NCBI GenBank assembly: GCA_030653385.1
Contig: JAURZM010000032.1
Span: 158,277 to 222,276 of the forward strand
DNA length: 64,000 nt
Direction: 5' to 3'
Source: Rubrivivax sp.
Lineage (GTDB): Bacteria; Pseudomonadota; Gammaproteobacteria; Burkholderiales; Burkholderiaceae_C
A model generated the notes under the pieces. That model ran no database searches, was not told the origin of the DNA, and worked only from the letters and a program-made list of their open reading frames with translations. The first letter of the stretch is position 1. Each line of letters starts with the position of its first letter. Of this stretch, positions 35,264 through 48,247 are shown piece by piece. The position numbers and the translations under genes were made by a program.

Positions 35264-36046
35264 TCAAGCCCCCAAGGCGTCGATTTCCTGCTGGGTGAAA
35301 CCTGCCGCCCGACGCGCGGCGTGGTTGAACGGTGGACGCAACACGGGGGCGCCGTGGCGCTTGGCCAACACGTCGTAGTGCAACACCGGATCCAGACCGT
35401 CGCGCTGGCACAACCAGCGGTACCAACGGTTGCCGATGGCCACGTGGCCGACCTCGTCACGCAGGATCACGTCAAGGATGGCCACCGCCTGCAGGTCACC
35501 GGCCTTGCGCAAGCGTTCCTGCATCGGCGGCGTGGCATCCAGGCCACGTGCCTCGAGCGTTCGCGGCACCAGCGCCATGCGCGCGGTGATGTCGCCGGCG
35601 GTGCGTTCGGTCATCGCCCACAGGCCATCGTGGGCCGGGAAGTCGCCGTACTGGTGGCCCAGCGTGGCCAGGTGTTCGCGCAGCAGCGTGAAGTGCAGGG
35701 CCTCCTCCGAAGCCACCTGCAGCCAGTCGCGGTAGTAGGCGGTGGGCATGCCGGCAAAGCGCCAGACCGCGTCCAGTGCCAGGTTGATGGCGTTCAGTTC
35801 GATGTGAGCCACCGCGTGCAGCAGGGCCGCACGGCCTTCGGGCGTGAACGACGAACGCTGCTTCACGGCCGTGGGGGCCACCAGCGGTGGACGGTTGGTG
35901 CGGCCGGGCAGGGTCGCTGCGGTCTGCAAGACCACTTCGGTGTCGATGCTGTCCTGCGGCGCCGGGTGAAGCGCACGCGCCGCGGCCGCCTTGGCGACGG
36001 GTTCTTCCAGCAGCAAGGCATTCAGTGCGGCCGATCGGAGCTCCAT
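35264..36046 (-). CDS. DUF455 ferritin-like protein
   Basis: The 260-residue product belongs to DUF455, a ferritin-like helical family. The di-metal ligands can be seen in [33 protein letters not shown] and [14 protein letters not shown] (E-x-x-H pattern). It may be an oxidase or hydroxylase related to MiaE-type enzymes, with unknown substrate. ATG 36046 follows a GATAAT hexamer by seven bases, suggesting a leaderless mRNA. It is divergent from the gamma carbonic anhydrase. Confidence 0.8.
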   Translation of the reverse strand: MELRSAALNALLLEEPVAKAAAARALHPAPQDSIDTEVVLQTAATLPGRTNRPPLVAPTAVKQRSSFTPEGRAALLHAVAHIELNAINLALDAVWRFAGMPTAYYRDWLQVASEEALHFTLLREHLATLGHQYGDFPAHDGLWAMTERTAGDITARMALVPRTLEARGLDATPPMQERLRKAGDLQAVAILDVILRDEVGHVAIGNRWYRWLCQRDGLDPVLHYDVLAKRHGAPVLRPPFNHAARRAAGFTQQEIDALGA

Positions 36047-36049
36047 CTC

Positions 36050-36059
36050 TAGAATTATC
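36050..36059. promoter_or_regulatory. Overlapping divergent -10 elements
   Basis: On the plus strand TAGAAT (36050-36055) is a -10 candidate for the gamma carbonic anhydrase (start 36090). On the minus strand GATAAT (36059-36054) is one for the DUF455 gene (start 36046). The two share two base pairs, so RNA polymerase could serve only one at a time. Both -35 regions are weak. Confidence 0.35.
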
Positions 36060-36089
36060 GGCTTTGCCCACCCTCGGGCCGGAACCCAC

Positions 36090-36614
36090 ATGGCCATCTA
36101 CCAGATCGGGGACGACACCCCGCAACTTGCATCCACCGCCTGGGTGGCCGACAGCGCGCAGGTCATCGGCCGTGTGCGCATGGGCGAAGGCAGCAGCGTC
36201 TGGTATGGCGCGGTGCTGCGCGGCGACAACGACTGGATCACGCTGGGCGCACGGGCCAATGTGCAGGACGGCAGCGTGCTGCACACCGACCCGGGTTTTC
36301 CGCTGACGCTGGGTGACGACGTGACCGTGGGCCACCTGGTCATGCTGCACGGTTGCACCGTGGGCGACGGTTCGCTGATCGGCATCCAGGCCGTGGTGCT
36401 GAACGGCGCCAGGATCGGCAGGAATTGCCTGGTGGGTGCGGGCGCGGTGGTCACCGAAGGCAAGGAATTCCCCGACAACAGCCTGATCCTGGGCAGCCCG
36501 GCCAAGGTGGTGCGGCAGCTCACACCCGAGCAGGCCGAGCGCATGAAACACGCGGCCCTGCACTACGTGGACAACGCGCAGCGCCACCGCACGCAACTGA
36601 AAAAGATCGCATGA
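36090..36614 (+). CDS. Gamma carbonic anhydrase family protein
   Basis: The 174-residue product is a left-handed beta-helix of hexapeptide repeats. The three zinc histidines are H65 (VLHTD), H82 and H87 (GHLVMLHGC), as in YrdA/CaiE-type proteins. Carbonic anhydrase activity is likely but not assured in this subgroup. A C-terminal helix (about 145-174) packs against the trimer. Its TGA overlaps the ATG of hslO (ATGA at 36611-36614), and the two are surely co-translated. Confidence 0.9.
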   Translation: MAIYQIGDDTPQLASTAWVADSAQVIGRVRMGEGSSVWYGAVLRGDNDWITLGARANVQDGSVLHTDPGFPLTLGDDVTVGHLVMLHGCTVGDGSLIGIQAVVLNGARIGRNCLVGAGAVVTEGKEFPDNSLILGSPAKVVRQLTPEQAERMKHAALHYVDNAQRHRTQLKKIA

Positions 36615-37576
36615 GTCTCCTGACGAAGTTCATCTTCGAAGGCCTGCCGGTGCGCGGCATGCTGGTGCGGCTGGACGACGCCTGGTTGGAGCTGCTGCGC
36701 CGCCGCCACACCGTGGGCCAGCACCCGCCCGAGCTGCGTGTGCTGCTGGGCGAAATGGCCGCCGCCGGTGTGCTGATGCAGTCCAACATCAAGTTCAACG
36801 GCGCGCTGGTGCTGCAGGTGTTTGGCGACGGCCCGGTGAAGCTGGCCGTGGTGGAAGTGCAGCCCGACCTGAGCTTCCGCGCCACCGCCAAGGTGGTGGG
36901 CGAAGTGCCCGCCGGCGCGCAACTCGAAGCCATGTTGAACGTGCATGGCCAGGGCCGATGTGCTATCACACTCGACCCCAAGGACAAGTTCCCCGGCCAG
37001 CAGCCTTATCAGGGTGTGGTGCCCTTGCACGGCGACCAGCGCGAGCCGCTGCAGCAGGTGCAGCAGGTGCTGGAGCACTACATGCTGCAGTCCGAACAGC
37101 TGGACACGCGCCTGGTGCTGGCGGCCAACGACGAGGTGGCCGCCGGCCTGCTGATCCAGCGCCTGCCGGTCGAAGGTGCGGGCAACCTGGAAGGCAGCGC
37201 GGTGCGGCGCAACGAAGACGACATCGGCCTGAGCGAAGCCTTCAACCGCATCGCGATGCTGGCCGCCACGCTGACCCGCGAAGAGCTGCTGAGCTTGCCG
37301 GCCGAGCGCATCCTGCACCGCCTGTTCTGGGAAGAAACGTTGCGTGTGTTCGAGCCCGAGACACCGCGTTTTGCCTGCACCTGTTCACGTGAGCGTGTGC
37401 GCAACATGCTGCGTGGCCTGGGCCGCGAAGAAAGCGACAGCCTGATCGCCGAACGCGGCGAGGTGGAAGTGGGCTGCGAGTTCTGCGGCCTGCAGTACCG
37501 ATTCGACGCCGTCGACGTGGGCGAGATGTTCACCCCCGAACGCGACCAACCCCCCGGACCGAAAGTGGTGCAGTGA
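36611..37576 (+). CDS. hslO: Hsp33 redox-regulated chaperonin
   Basis: The 321-residue product has the Hsp33 chaperone domain and the C-terminal zinc motif with C256-x-C258 (CTC) and C289-x-x-C292 (CEFC). Oxidation of these cysteines releases zinc and switches the holdase on during peroxide or bleach stress. Length is slightly above the E. coli protein. It lies between the gamma carbonic anhydrase and a CopD-like gene, overlapping each by 1-4 bases. Confidence 0.94.
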   Translation: MSLLTKFIFEGLPVRGMLVRLDDAWLELLRRRHTVGQHPPELRVLLGEMAAAGVLMQSNIKFNGALVLQVFGDGPVKLAVVEVQPDLSFRATAKVVGEVPAGAQLEAMLNVHGQGRCAITLDPKDKFPGQQPYQGVVPLHGDQREPLQQVQQVLEHYMLQSEQLDTRLVLAANDEVAAGLLIQRLPVEGAGNLEGSAVRRNEDDIGLSEAFNRIAMLAATLTREELLSLPAERILHRLFWEETLRVFEPETPRFACTCSRERVRNMLRGLGREESDSLIAERGEVEVGCEFCGLQYRFDAVDVGEMFTPERDQPPGPKVVQ

Positions 37577-38043
37577 TGATGTTGATGCTCTTGAAGGCCG
37601 TGCATGTGCTGGCCGTGGTGTTGTGGATCGGTGGCATGGCCTTCGCGCACTTTTTTCTGCGGCCTTCGCTGCTGGTGCTGGAACCGCCGCAGCGTGTGAA
37701 GTTGATGCACGCGGTGCTGGGTCGCTTCTTCGGTGCGGTGCTGTGGGCGGCGGCACTGATCCTGGCCAGCGGCTTGTGGATCATCGGCCGTGTGGCCAAG
37801 CAGGCCGTGCAGTCGGGTGGCAGTTTTTCGATGCCGCTGGACTGGACCGTGATGACGGTGGTGGGTGTGTTGATGATCGCCATCTTCGGCCACATCCGCT
37901 TCGTGCTGTACCGGCGGCTGGACCGGGCCGTGCAGGCCGGCGACATGCCGGCGGGTGGCGTGGCGCTGGCGGCCATTCGGCAGTGGGTGGGTGTGAACCT
38001 GGCGCTGGGTGTGGCGTTGATCGCCGGCGTGCTGCTCTACTGA
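37576..38043 (+). CDS. CopD-like four-helix membrane protein
   Basis: The 155-residue product has four membrane helices: LLKAVHVLAVVLWIGGMAF with a conserved histidine, a second around GAVLWAAALILASGLW, then two more. It resembles the CopD domain and, distantly, HemJ. It may bind copper or heme through H9/H10 and other histidines, which is not proven. The start ATG 37576 overlaps the hslO stop (TGATG); a GTG at 37573 is also possible. Its stop is 4 bp from that of the convergent kinase gene. Confidence 0.78.
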   Translation: MMLMLLKAVHVLAVVLWIGGMAFAHFFLRPSLLVLEPPQRVKLMHAVLGRFFGAVLWAAALILASGLWIIGRVAKQAVQSGGSFSMPLDWTVMTVVGVLMIAIFGHIRFVLYRRLDRAVQAGDMPAGGVALAAIRQWVGVNLALGVALIAGVLLY

Positions 38044-38047
38044 AGCT

Positions 38048-38740
38048 CTACTGCGCGCGGCTGCGGCGCAGCGCGCGTTCCTGGTCGGGCAGGCAACATT
38101 CACAGGCCCAGGCGCGGCGGTTCGTGCCGGTGCTTTGCAGGCCGGTGAACAGGCCGTCGGCGCGTGTCGCGGCCGTGCTCTCGTCGCTTGAACCTGCTGG
38201 CAGCAACAGCGGCGCAACGGCTGCCATCGCCTGCCGCACACGTGCTTCGCCTTGCCCGCCCACCACTGCGTAGCCGATGCCCTGCCACTGCATCAGTTCA
38301 CGCAGGGCGGTGTCCACGGGCTCGCGCACCTGCGGGCCGTCACGCTGCAGGCCGTCGCTGACCCAGGGCAGGTCGATGGCGGTCAGCAAGGTGGCCGAGA
38401 CTTGACGGCGGTGCAGCTGCGCTGCGCGTTCGTCCAGCGACCGGTCACCGAAAATCAGCCGGCTGTAGACCGCTGTCATCAGCGCCGTGGTGTCGCACAC
38501 CACGATGTCGTGTGTCGCCCTCGCGGCGGCGATGCTGTCGTGCTGCGCACGCAGGATCGACGCCTGTTCGTGGGCCAGCGGTGTGCGGCCGGCGTGTTCG
38601 CACCAGGTGCGCAGCACCTCGGGCACCCAGGCCACGCGGCGGCCGGTGTCGGCAGCCAGGCGGGTGGCCAGGGCTTGTGCCAGCGTCGTCTTGCCGGTGC
38701 TCTCCGCGCCCACGATGGCAATGCACAGTGCGTCAGGCAC
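38048..38740 (-). CDS. NadR-like nicotinamide riboside kinase (AAA/P-loop)
   Basis: The 230-residue product has the NadR-type P-loop GAESTGKTTL (11-20), YVPEV-like VAWVPEVLRTWCEH and a DTTALMTAVYS segment. It resembles the C-terminal ribosylnicotinamide kinase domain of NadR but lacks the NMN adenylyltransferase domain. It overlaps pnuC by 8 bases, which strongly supports phosphorylation of imported nicotinamide riboside. The last 25 residues (RRAWACECCLPDQERAL) contain a C-x-C-C cluster not expected in this family. Confidence 0.86.
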   Translation of the reverse strand: MPDALCIAIVGAESTGKTTLAQALATRLAADTGRRVAWVPEVLRTWCEHAGRTPLAHEQASILRAQHDSIAAARATHDIVVCDTTALMTAVYSRLIFGDRSLDERAAQLHRRQVSATLLTAIDLPWVSDGLQRDGPQVREPVDTALRELMQWQGIGYAVVGGQGEARVRQAMAAVAPLLLPAGSSDESTAATRADGLFTGLQSTGTNRRAWACECCLPDQERALRRSRAQ

Positions 38741-39380
38741 GGTTCAATGCCTGCTGCTGCGCCAAGCGTTGCCAGGTGCGCCACCCCAGCAGCGACAGCG
38801 CCGCGAAAAGGGCATACAGCAGCACCGTCAGCCACAGCCCCTTGTAGGCAAACAGCGCCACGCTGACGACGTTGACGCCGAACCACACCGGCCAGTTTTC
38901 GACGAACTTGCGGCCCAGCAGCACCTGGCCGGTGATGCTGGCTGCCGTGGGCAGCGCGTCGAACCAAGGCACATCGCTGTCGGTGGCGTGGTCCAGCAGC
39001 AGCGCCAGGGCGGGCCACGCCATCAGTGTGGCCACGAGGGTCAGCGACAGGGCCCGGCGGCTCATGCGGCGCACTTGCAGCAACTGGCCTTGCACCGTGG
39101 TGCCTCGCAACCATTGCCACCAGCCCCACAAGGCCAGCGCGACGAAGACAAACTGCAGGCCGGCTTCGCCATACAACAGGCTGTCGGCAAACAGCAGCGC
39201 GTACATCAGCGAACTCACGATGGCCAGTGGCCAGGCCACGGCCTTCACACGCAAATTGGCCCACACCATCAAGAGCGCCAGCACAAAGGCCACGATTTCG
39301 AGCCAGGTGACGGGGCTGCCCCACAGCGTGAAGGCCGCCGACAGCGCAGGCTTGGCAGCCTGCAGCAGCGTGTCGATCAC
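38733..39380 (-). CDS. pnuC: Nicotinamide riboside transporter PnuC
   Basis: The 215-residue product has about seven membrane segments with the PnuC pattern: WLEIVAFVLALLMVWANLRV at the start and the W-rich LALWGWWQWLRG, then SITGQVLLGRKFVENWPVWF. It imports nicotinamide riboside by facilitated diffusion trapped by phosphorylation. The adjoining kinase gene overlaps it by 8 bases. Together they form a compact NAD salvage unit. Confidence 0.92.
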   Translation of the reverse strand: MIDTLLQAAKPALSAAFTLWGSPVTWLEIVAFVLALLMVWANLRVKAVAWPLAIVSSLMYALLFADSLLYGEAGLQFVFVALALWGWWQWLRGTTVQGQLLQVRRMSRRALSLTLVATLMAWPALALLLDHATDSDVPWFDALPTAASITGQVLLGRKFVENWPVWFGVNVVSVALFAYKGLWLTVLLYALFAALSLLGWRTWQRLAQQQALNRA

Positions 39381-39384
39381 GGCT

Positions 39385-39666
39385 TCAGGGCTTCTTGGCC
39401 GCGGTGACCTGGACGAGGATCTCGTCCGGCCGCACCATGCCCAGTTCGGAGCGTGCTTTCTCCTCGACCATCTCCAGGCCTTCTTTCAGGTCGCTGACCT
39501 CGGCCACGACACGGGCATTGCGCTCGCGCGCGGCCACGTTGGCCTGCTGCTGCTGCACCAGCTGCTTCTGCAGGCCCCACACGTAGGGCAGGTTGCCCTT
39601 GCCGAACCACAGGTCGCCCTGAACCACGACCAGCAGGCCGACCAGGATGAGCGGGGCCCATTTCAC
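39385..39666 (-). CDS. ftsB: Cell-division protein FtsB
   Basis: The 93-residue product has one N-terminal membrane helix (APLILVGLLVVVQGDLWFG) and a periplasmic coiled coil (about 33-75) with a GNLPYVWGLQ start, as in FtsB. It bridges FtsQ and FtsL in the divisome. It lies directly after eno, the usual order in proteobacteria (pyrG-kdsA-eno-ftsB), which fixes the assignment. Confidence 0.92.
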   Translation of the reverse strand: MKWAPLILVGLLVVVQGDLWFGKGNLPYVWGLQKQLVQQQQANVAARERNARVVAEVSDLKEGLEMVEEKARSELGMVRPDEILVQVTAAKKP

Positions 39667-39697
39667 GTGTGTTGCCTTGTGTCCAGCCCTGTGCCGG

Positions 39698-41026
<1,329 letters not shown>

Positions 41027-41332
41027 CTAGACTGGCGCTTCGATGCCTTCGACCAACACCATGTTGAAGCAGGCGGTGGCGCCCTTGCGGAAGCTTCGGG
41101 CCTTGACGTAGTCGGGGCTGTCGTACATGGCCTTGGCCTGGTCGAAGCTCGGGTAACGCAGCACCGTCAGGCGCGGCGGTTGCCAGTTGCCTTCCAGCAC
41201 GGCCATGCGGCCGCCACGCACCAGGTATTCACCGCCAAAGGCCTTGGCCACGGCCGGTGCCGCGGCCATGTAGGCCTTGAAGGCTTCGGCGTCGGTGATC
41301 TGCGATTCAACGACGAGGTAGGCAGCGGGCAT
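41027..41332 (-). CDS. DUF1330 protein
   Basis: The 101-residue product matches DUF1330: AYLVVESQITDAEAFKAYM at the start, GGEYLVRGGRMAVLEG in the middle and VLRYPSFDQAKAMYDSPDY near the end. The fold is a dimeric alpha/beta barrel related to NIPSNAP and Dabb proteins. The function is unknown. It sits between kdsA (14 bp) and eno (45 bp) and is surely in their operon, a placement seen in related genomes. Confidence 0.88.
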   Translation of the reverse strand: MPAAYLVVESQITDAEAFKAYMAAAPAVAKAFGGEYLVRGGRMAVLEGNWQPPRLTVLRYPSFDQAKAMYDSPDYVKARSFRKGATACFNMVLVEGIEAPV

Positions 41333-41346
41333 GGTGTGGCTCTTGT

Positions 41347-44232
<2,886 letters not shown>

Positions 44233-44341
44233 ATGGGAGCCGGTGTCGCGGTGGGCGGCGCATGTGCAGTGGCAGCGCTTCTCGCGCACCGCCCTGTGCT
44301 TTGCGTCTGCACGATCACGAACCCGGCGTTTTGAACGCTTA

Positions 44342-44360
44342 GCCGCACGGGGTGTGCGGC
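44342..44360 (+). promoter_or_regulatory. Hairpin before btuB start (possible expression platform)
   Basis: GCCGCAC/GTGCGGC with a GGGGT loop forms a 7-bp stem ending 15 bases before the chosen GTG start of btuB. No T-run follows, so it is not an intrinsic terminator. It could expose or hide the ribosome-binding region (CAGGG) in response to the riboswitch, which is inferred. Confidence 0.4.
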
Positions 44361-44375
44361 CACAGGGCCCTCTTT

Positions 44376-46220
44376 GTGATCCATTCAACTCATTCCTTTG
44401 CGCGCCGCGTCAGCAGGACGGTGGCGCTGTTTTCCCTTGGCCTGACCATCGGGGTTCCGGCCTGGTCGCAGGACCAGGTCACGGTGACTGCCACTCGAAC
44501 GGCCACGCGCGTCAACGACGTGGTGGCCGAGGTCACGCTGATCGACCGTGCCGCGCTGGACCGTGCCGCTGGCCGCACGCTGGTGGAACTGCTGTCGCAG
44601 CACGCCGGCCTGCAGTTCGCCAGCAATGGCGGCCTGGGCAAGACGGCCTCGCTGTTCATCCGCGGCCTCGAGTCGCGCCACACGCTGCTGATGGTGGACG
44701 GTGTGCGTGTCGGCTCGGCCACCGTGGGCACACCTTCGCTGGACAACCTGCCGCTGGAAGCCATCGACCGCATCGAAATCGTGCGCGGGCCGATGTCGTC
44801 GCTGTACGGCAACGGCGCATTCGGTGGTGTGATCCAGATTTTCCTGCGCCAGGCTGGCAAGGGCCTCAGTGGCCATGCCAAGCTGACGGCGGGGTCCAAC
44901 AGCTACGGTCAGGTGGCCGGTGGCGTGGGCTTCGGCAACGGCGTGGTGGACGCTGCTGTTCAGGTGCAGCACACCGACACCAAGGGCCGTTCGGCCAGCA
45001 ACCCGAAAGCCCCGTTTGGCAACTTCAACGACGACCGCGACGGCTTCCGCCAGACCGGCGGCAGCGCGCGCCTGGGCTGGCAAGCGCTGGCCGACTGGCG
45101 CCTGGAATTGCTGGCGCTGCAGTCCACTGGCCTGACGCGCATCGACGACGGCCCGGGTGCAGACGCACGCGCCGAGATGGACAACGGCCTGGTGTCGCTG
45201 TCGGCGCGTGGCAAGCTCACCCCGGGCTGGCAGACACGCCTGAGTGTGTCGGACAGCAGCGATGCCTACGACACGCTGGCCAGTGCCAGCGCCTTTGCCG
45301 CACTGGGTGTGATCAAAACCCGCAGCCGCCAGCTGAGCTGGGAGAACTCCTTCGCCACCCCCGTGGGCACGGCCCTGGCCTTGTTGGAGCGGACGACGGA
45401 AAAAGTCAGCCGGCCGGGAGCACCCTTCGCAGTGAGTGACCGCGACATCGACGGCCTGGCACTGGGCCTGAGCGGCACGGCGGCCAGTCACGCCTGGCAG
45501 GCCAGTCTGCGGCACGACCGCAATTCGCAGTTCGGCGGCATCAGCACTGGCGCGCTGGCCTACGGCTACGCCTTCACACCGGCCTGGCGCCTGGGCGCCA
45601 GCTTCGGCACGAGCCAGGTGCTGCCCAGTTTCAACCAGCTGTACTTTCCCGGTTTTGGCAACCCGAACCTGTTGCCCGAAGAAGGCCGGCATGGCGAACT
45701 GAGCCTGCGCTGGACCGCGGGGGAACACAGTGTTCGCGCCGCCTGGTACGACTACCGCTACCGGGGCTTCATCAGCAGCGGCCCGGCGCCGGTGAACCTG
45801 CCGCGCGTGGAGATCGATGGTGTGACGCTGGCTTACGAAGGCCGCTGGCGCGGCCTTGACCTGACGGCCGCGCTTGACCACACCGATCCGAAAAACGCGA
45901 CCACGGGCAACGCCAACTTCGGCAAGCAACTGGTTCGCCGCGCCCAGCAGGCGCTGCGGCTGGGGGCTGACTGGCAGGCTGGCGTGTGGTCGGCCGGCGC
46001 CACCGTGGCGGCGTTTTCGCACCGCTTCGACGACGCGGCCAACACGAGGCGGCTGGGTGGTTACGGCACGCTGGACCTGCGGGCGGAATGGGCGCTGTCG
46101 CGTGAAGTCAAGCTGGGCCTGAAGCTGAACAATGTCGGTGACAAAGCCTATGAAACGGTGCTGGGCTACAACCAACCGCGGCGCGAAGGGTTCGTGACCC
46201 TGCGTGTGGCGTTCCCGTGA
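44376..46220 (+). CDS. btuB: TonB-dependent outer-membrane vitamin B12 receptor
   Basis: The 614-residue product has a signal peptide (cleavage after VPAWSQ), a TonB-box-like start DQVTVTATR, a plug domain (SLFIRGLESRHTLLMVDGVR) and a 22-strand barrel ending in the aromatic-poor strand GFVTLRVAFP. The upstream cobalamin riboswitch and the btuFCD genes downstream identify it as BtuB. It binds cobalamins and passes them to the periplasm using TonB energy. GTG 44376 is preferred; an in-frame GTG at 44352 would add eight residues. Confidence 0.93.
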   Translation: MIHSTHSFARRVSRTVALFSLGLTIGVPAWSQDQVTVTATRTATRVNDVVAEVTLIDRAALDRAAGRTLVELLSQHAGLQFASNGGLGKTASLFIRGLESRHTLLMVDGVRVGSATVGTPSLDNLPLEAIDRIEIVRGPMSSLYGNGAFGGVIQIFLRQAGKGLSGHAKLTAGSNSYGQVAGGVGFGNGVVDAAVQVQHTDTKGRSASNPKAPFGNFNDDRDGFRQTGGSARLGWQALADWRLELLALQSTGLTRIDDGPGADARAEMDNGLVSLSARGKLTPGWQTRLSVSDSSDAYDTLASASAFAALGVIKTRSRQLSWENSFATPVGTALALLERTTEKVSRPGAPFAVSDRDIDGLALGLSGTAASHAWQASLRHDRNSQFGGISTGALAYGYAFTPAWRLGASFGTSQVLPSFNQLYFPGFGNPNLLPEEGRHGELSLRWTAGEHSVRAAWYDYRYRGFISSGPAPVNLPRVEIDGVTLAYEGRWRGLDLTAALDHTDPKNATTGNANFGKQLVRRAQQALRLGADWQAGVWSAGATVAAFSHRFDDAANTRRLGGYGTLDLRAEWALSREVKLGLKLNNVGDKAYETVLGYNQPRREGFVTLRVAFP

Positions 46221-46266
46221 TGGACGGCCGCCACCGTGCCGCGGCCTCGTGGGTGGGAGCGGTGAC

Positions 46267-47199
46267 ATGAGGCGGCTGGCGATGGCGTCGATGCTGGCTG
46301 TGCTGGCCCTGCTCGGCGCCGCCGCCACTGCCCACGCCGCCGTCACCGTGGAAGACGACCGTGGCCGGCGCATCGAACTGGCCACGCCGCCCCAGCGCAT
46401 CGTGTCGCTGCTGCCGTCGTTGACCGAAAGTGTCTGCGCGCTGCAAGCCTGCCAGCGCCTGGTGGGCACCGACCGGTTCTCCAACTGGCCGCACAGCGTG
46501 CTCACGCTGCCCAAGCTGGGCGGCCTCGAAGACACGCAGATCGAGCGCCTGGTGGCCTTGAAGCCCGACGTGGTGCTGGTGGCCGGTTCGTCGCGTGCCA
46601 TTGATCGCCTGGAAGCGCTGGGCCAGCGGGTGGTGGTGCTGGAACCCAAGAACCTGCAGGACACCGAGCGCGTGCTCGTGCAACTGGCGCGGCTGCTGGG
46701 TGATGCACCGGCCGGGCCCGCGCTGTGGCAGGCCATGCAGACCCGTGTGGCTGCCGCTGCTGCGCGTGTGCCGGCTCAGCTGCGAGGCCAGAAGGTGTAC
46801 TTCGAAGTGGCGTCGGCGCCGTACGCGGCGGGCGAGTCGTCGTTTGTGGGCGAGATGCTGGCGCGGCTGGGCATGGGCAATGTGGTGCCGGCCGCGCTGG
46901 GACCTTTTCCCAAGCTCAACCCCGAGTTTGTGGTGCGGGCCCGGCCCGACCTGATCATGGCCAGCCGCCGCGCGCTGGCCGAGATGCCCGGCCGCCCGGG
47001 CTGGTCTGGCCTGCAGGCGCTGACGGCGCAGCGGCACTGCGGCTTCGACGCTGAACGCTGGGAAGTGCTGGTGCGCCCCGGCCCACGCCTGGCCGAGGCG
47101 GCCGACATCGTGGCCGACTGCCTGGTGGAACTGGGGCGCGCAGACGGCCAGCGGGTGGCCAGGGTCGGCGCGGGCAAAGGCCCGGCCCCCCCACGCTGA
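46267..47199 (+). CDS. btuF: Periplasmic cobalamin-binding protein BtuF
   Basis: The 310-residue product has a signal peptide (cleavage near TAHAA) and a class III binding fold: RIVSLLPSLTESVCALQACQ at the start, KPDVVLVAGSSR in the first lobe, and FVGEMLARLGMGNVVP in the second. It carries B12 from BtuB to BtuCD. It starts 46 bp after btuB and 7 bp before btuC. The C-terminus (RVGAGKGPAPP) is a short disordered tail. Confidence 0.9.
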   Translation: MRRLAMASMLAVLALLGAAATAHAAVTVEDDRGRRIELATPPQRIVSLLPSLTESVCALQACQRLVGTDRFSNWPHSVLTLPKLGGLEDTQIERLVALKPDVVLVAGSSRAIDRLEALGQRVVVLEPKNLQDTERVLVQLARLLGDAPAGPALWQAMQTRVAAAAARVPAQLRGQKVYFEVASAPYAAGESSFVGEMLARLGMGNVVPAALGPFPKLNPEFVVRARPDLIMASRRALAEMPGRPGWSGLQALTAQRHCGFDAERWEVLVRPGPRLAEAADIVADCLVELGRADGQRVARVGAGKGPAPPR

Positions 47200-47206
47200 G
47201 CGCACC

Positions 47207-48247
47207 ATGCTGCCCGCCGTGCCAAGCAGCGCCCCGCCCGTCCCGCAGCGGCTGACACGTCGCACACTGGGGCCCATCGGACTGGGCGCCTTGCTGCTGG
47301 CCCTGGCCGCCGCGCTCGGCCTGCTGGGCCTGGCCGCTGGCAGCGAGGGCTGGTCTTTTGCGTGGGGCCGGGAATGGGACCTGGTGTCCGCCATCCGCGC
47401 GCCGCGCACGCTGGGCGCTTTGCTCACAGGGGCGCTGCTGGGCCTGGCCGGCGCCATCGCGCAGGGGCTGTTCCGCAACCCGCTGGCCGACCCCTACCTG
47501 CTGGGTTCTGCTGCGGGTGCCGGCCTGGGCGTGGTGTTGGTGCTGGCTGCCGGCGGCCTGCTGGGCCAGCACATTGGCCTGGCCACGGCCGACCTGCTGC
47601 TGCGCGTGGGCCTGGTGGGTGCGGCCTTCATCGGGGCCTTGCTCGGTGTGGCCTTGACGCTGCTGCTGGCGCGGGGCACGGCACGGCCGCTGGTGCTGCT
47701 GCTGGCCGGTGTGGTGGTGGGCATCCTGCTGTCGTCGATCAGCGAACTGCTGACCTTGATCTCGCCCGAGGCCTTGCGCGGCAAGCAAATCTTCCTGCTC
47801 GGCACGACCTCGTTCCTGGGCTGGACCAGCGTGGCCGTGCTGGCGGCTGCGCTGGCGCTGGTGCTGCCGCTGGCGCTGCGTTTTGCACGTGCGCTGGACG
47901 CCCTGGTGCTGGGCGAAGCCAGCGCCAGCAGCCTGGGCCTGGACCTGCCCAGGGTGCGCCTGCTGCTGGTGGTGCTGATGGCCCTGGCCACCGGCACCGC
48001 GGTGGCGCAGGCGGGTCTGGTGGCCTTCGTGGGCCTGGTGTCGCCGCACATCGTGCGCCGCCTGGTGGTGGTGACCCATGCGCCGCTGCTGCTGCTGTCG
48101 GCCCTGGCCGGCGCGGTGCTGTTGCTGGCGGCCGACGTGGCCGCGCGCTGGGTCATCGTGCCGCAGGAACTGCCGGTGGGCGTGCTGACGGCTGTGTTCG
48201 GTGGCATCTACCTGCTGGCCTTGCTGCGCCGGCGCGGCAGCTGGTGA
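47207..48247 (+). CDS. btuC: Cobalamin ABC transporter permease BtuC
   Basis: The 346-residue product is a FecCD-type permease with about ten membrane segments: RAPRTLGALLTGALLGLAGA, then the helix pair containing FRNPLADPYLLGSAAGAGLG, and the L-loop LVSPHIVRRLVV that couples to the ATPase. It forms the inner-membrane B12 channel. Its TGA overlaps the btuD ATG by one base (TGATG). A long hydrophilic N-terminus (residues 1-20) is unusual but short. Confidence 0.92.
   Translation: MLPAVPSSAPPVPQRLTRRTLGPIGLGALLLALAAALGLLGLAAGSEGWSFAWGREWDLVSAIRAPRTLGALLTGALLGLAGAIAQGLFRNPLADPYLLGSAAGAGLGVVLVLAAGGLLGQHIGLATADLLLRVGLVGAAFIGALLGVALTLLLARGTARPLVLLLAGVVVGILLSSISELLTLISPEALRGKQIFLLGTTSFLGWTSVAVLAAALALVLPLALRFARALDALVLGEASASSLGLDLPRVRLLLVVLMALATGTAVAQAGLVAFVGLVSPHIVRRLVVVTHAPLLLLSALAGAVLLLAADVAARWVIVPQELPVGVLTAVFGGIYLLALLRRRGSW

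Noticed and set aside
44385..46736. 783-residue open frame on the minus strand antisense to btuB and btuF
   Set aside because: It is Arg/His/Gln-rich with no family motif, while the plus strand encodes clear BtuB and BtuF proteins. Such shadows are expected at this GC content.
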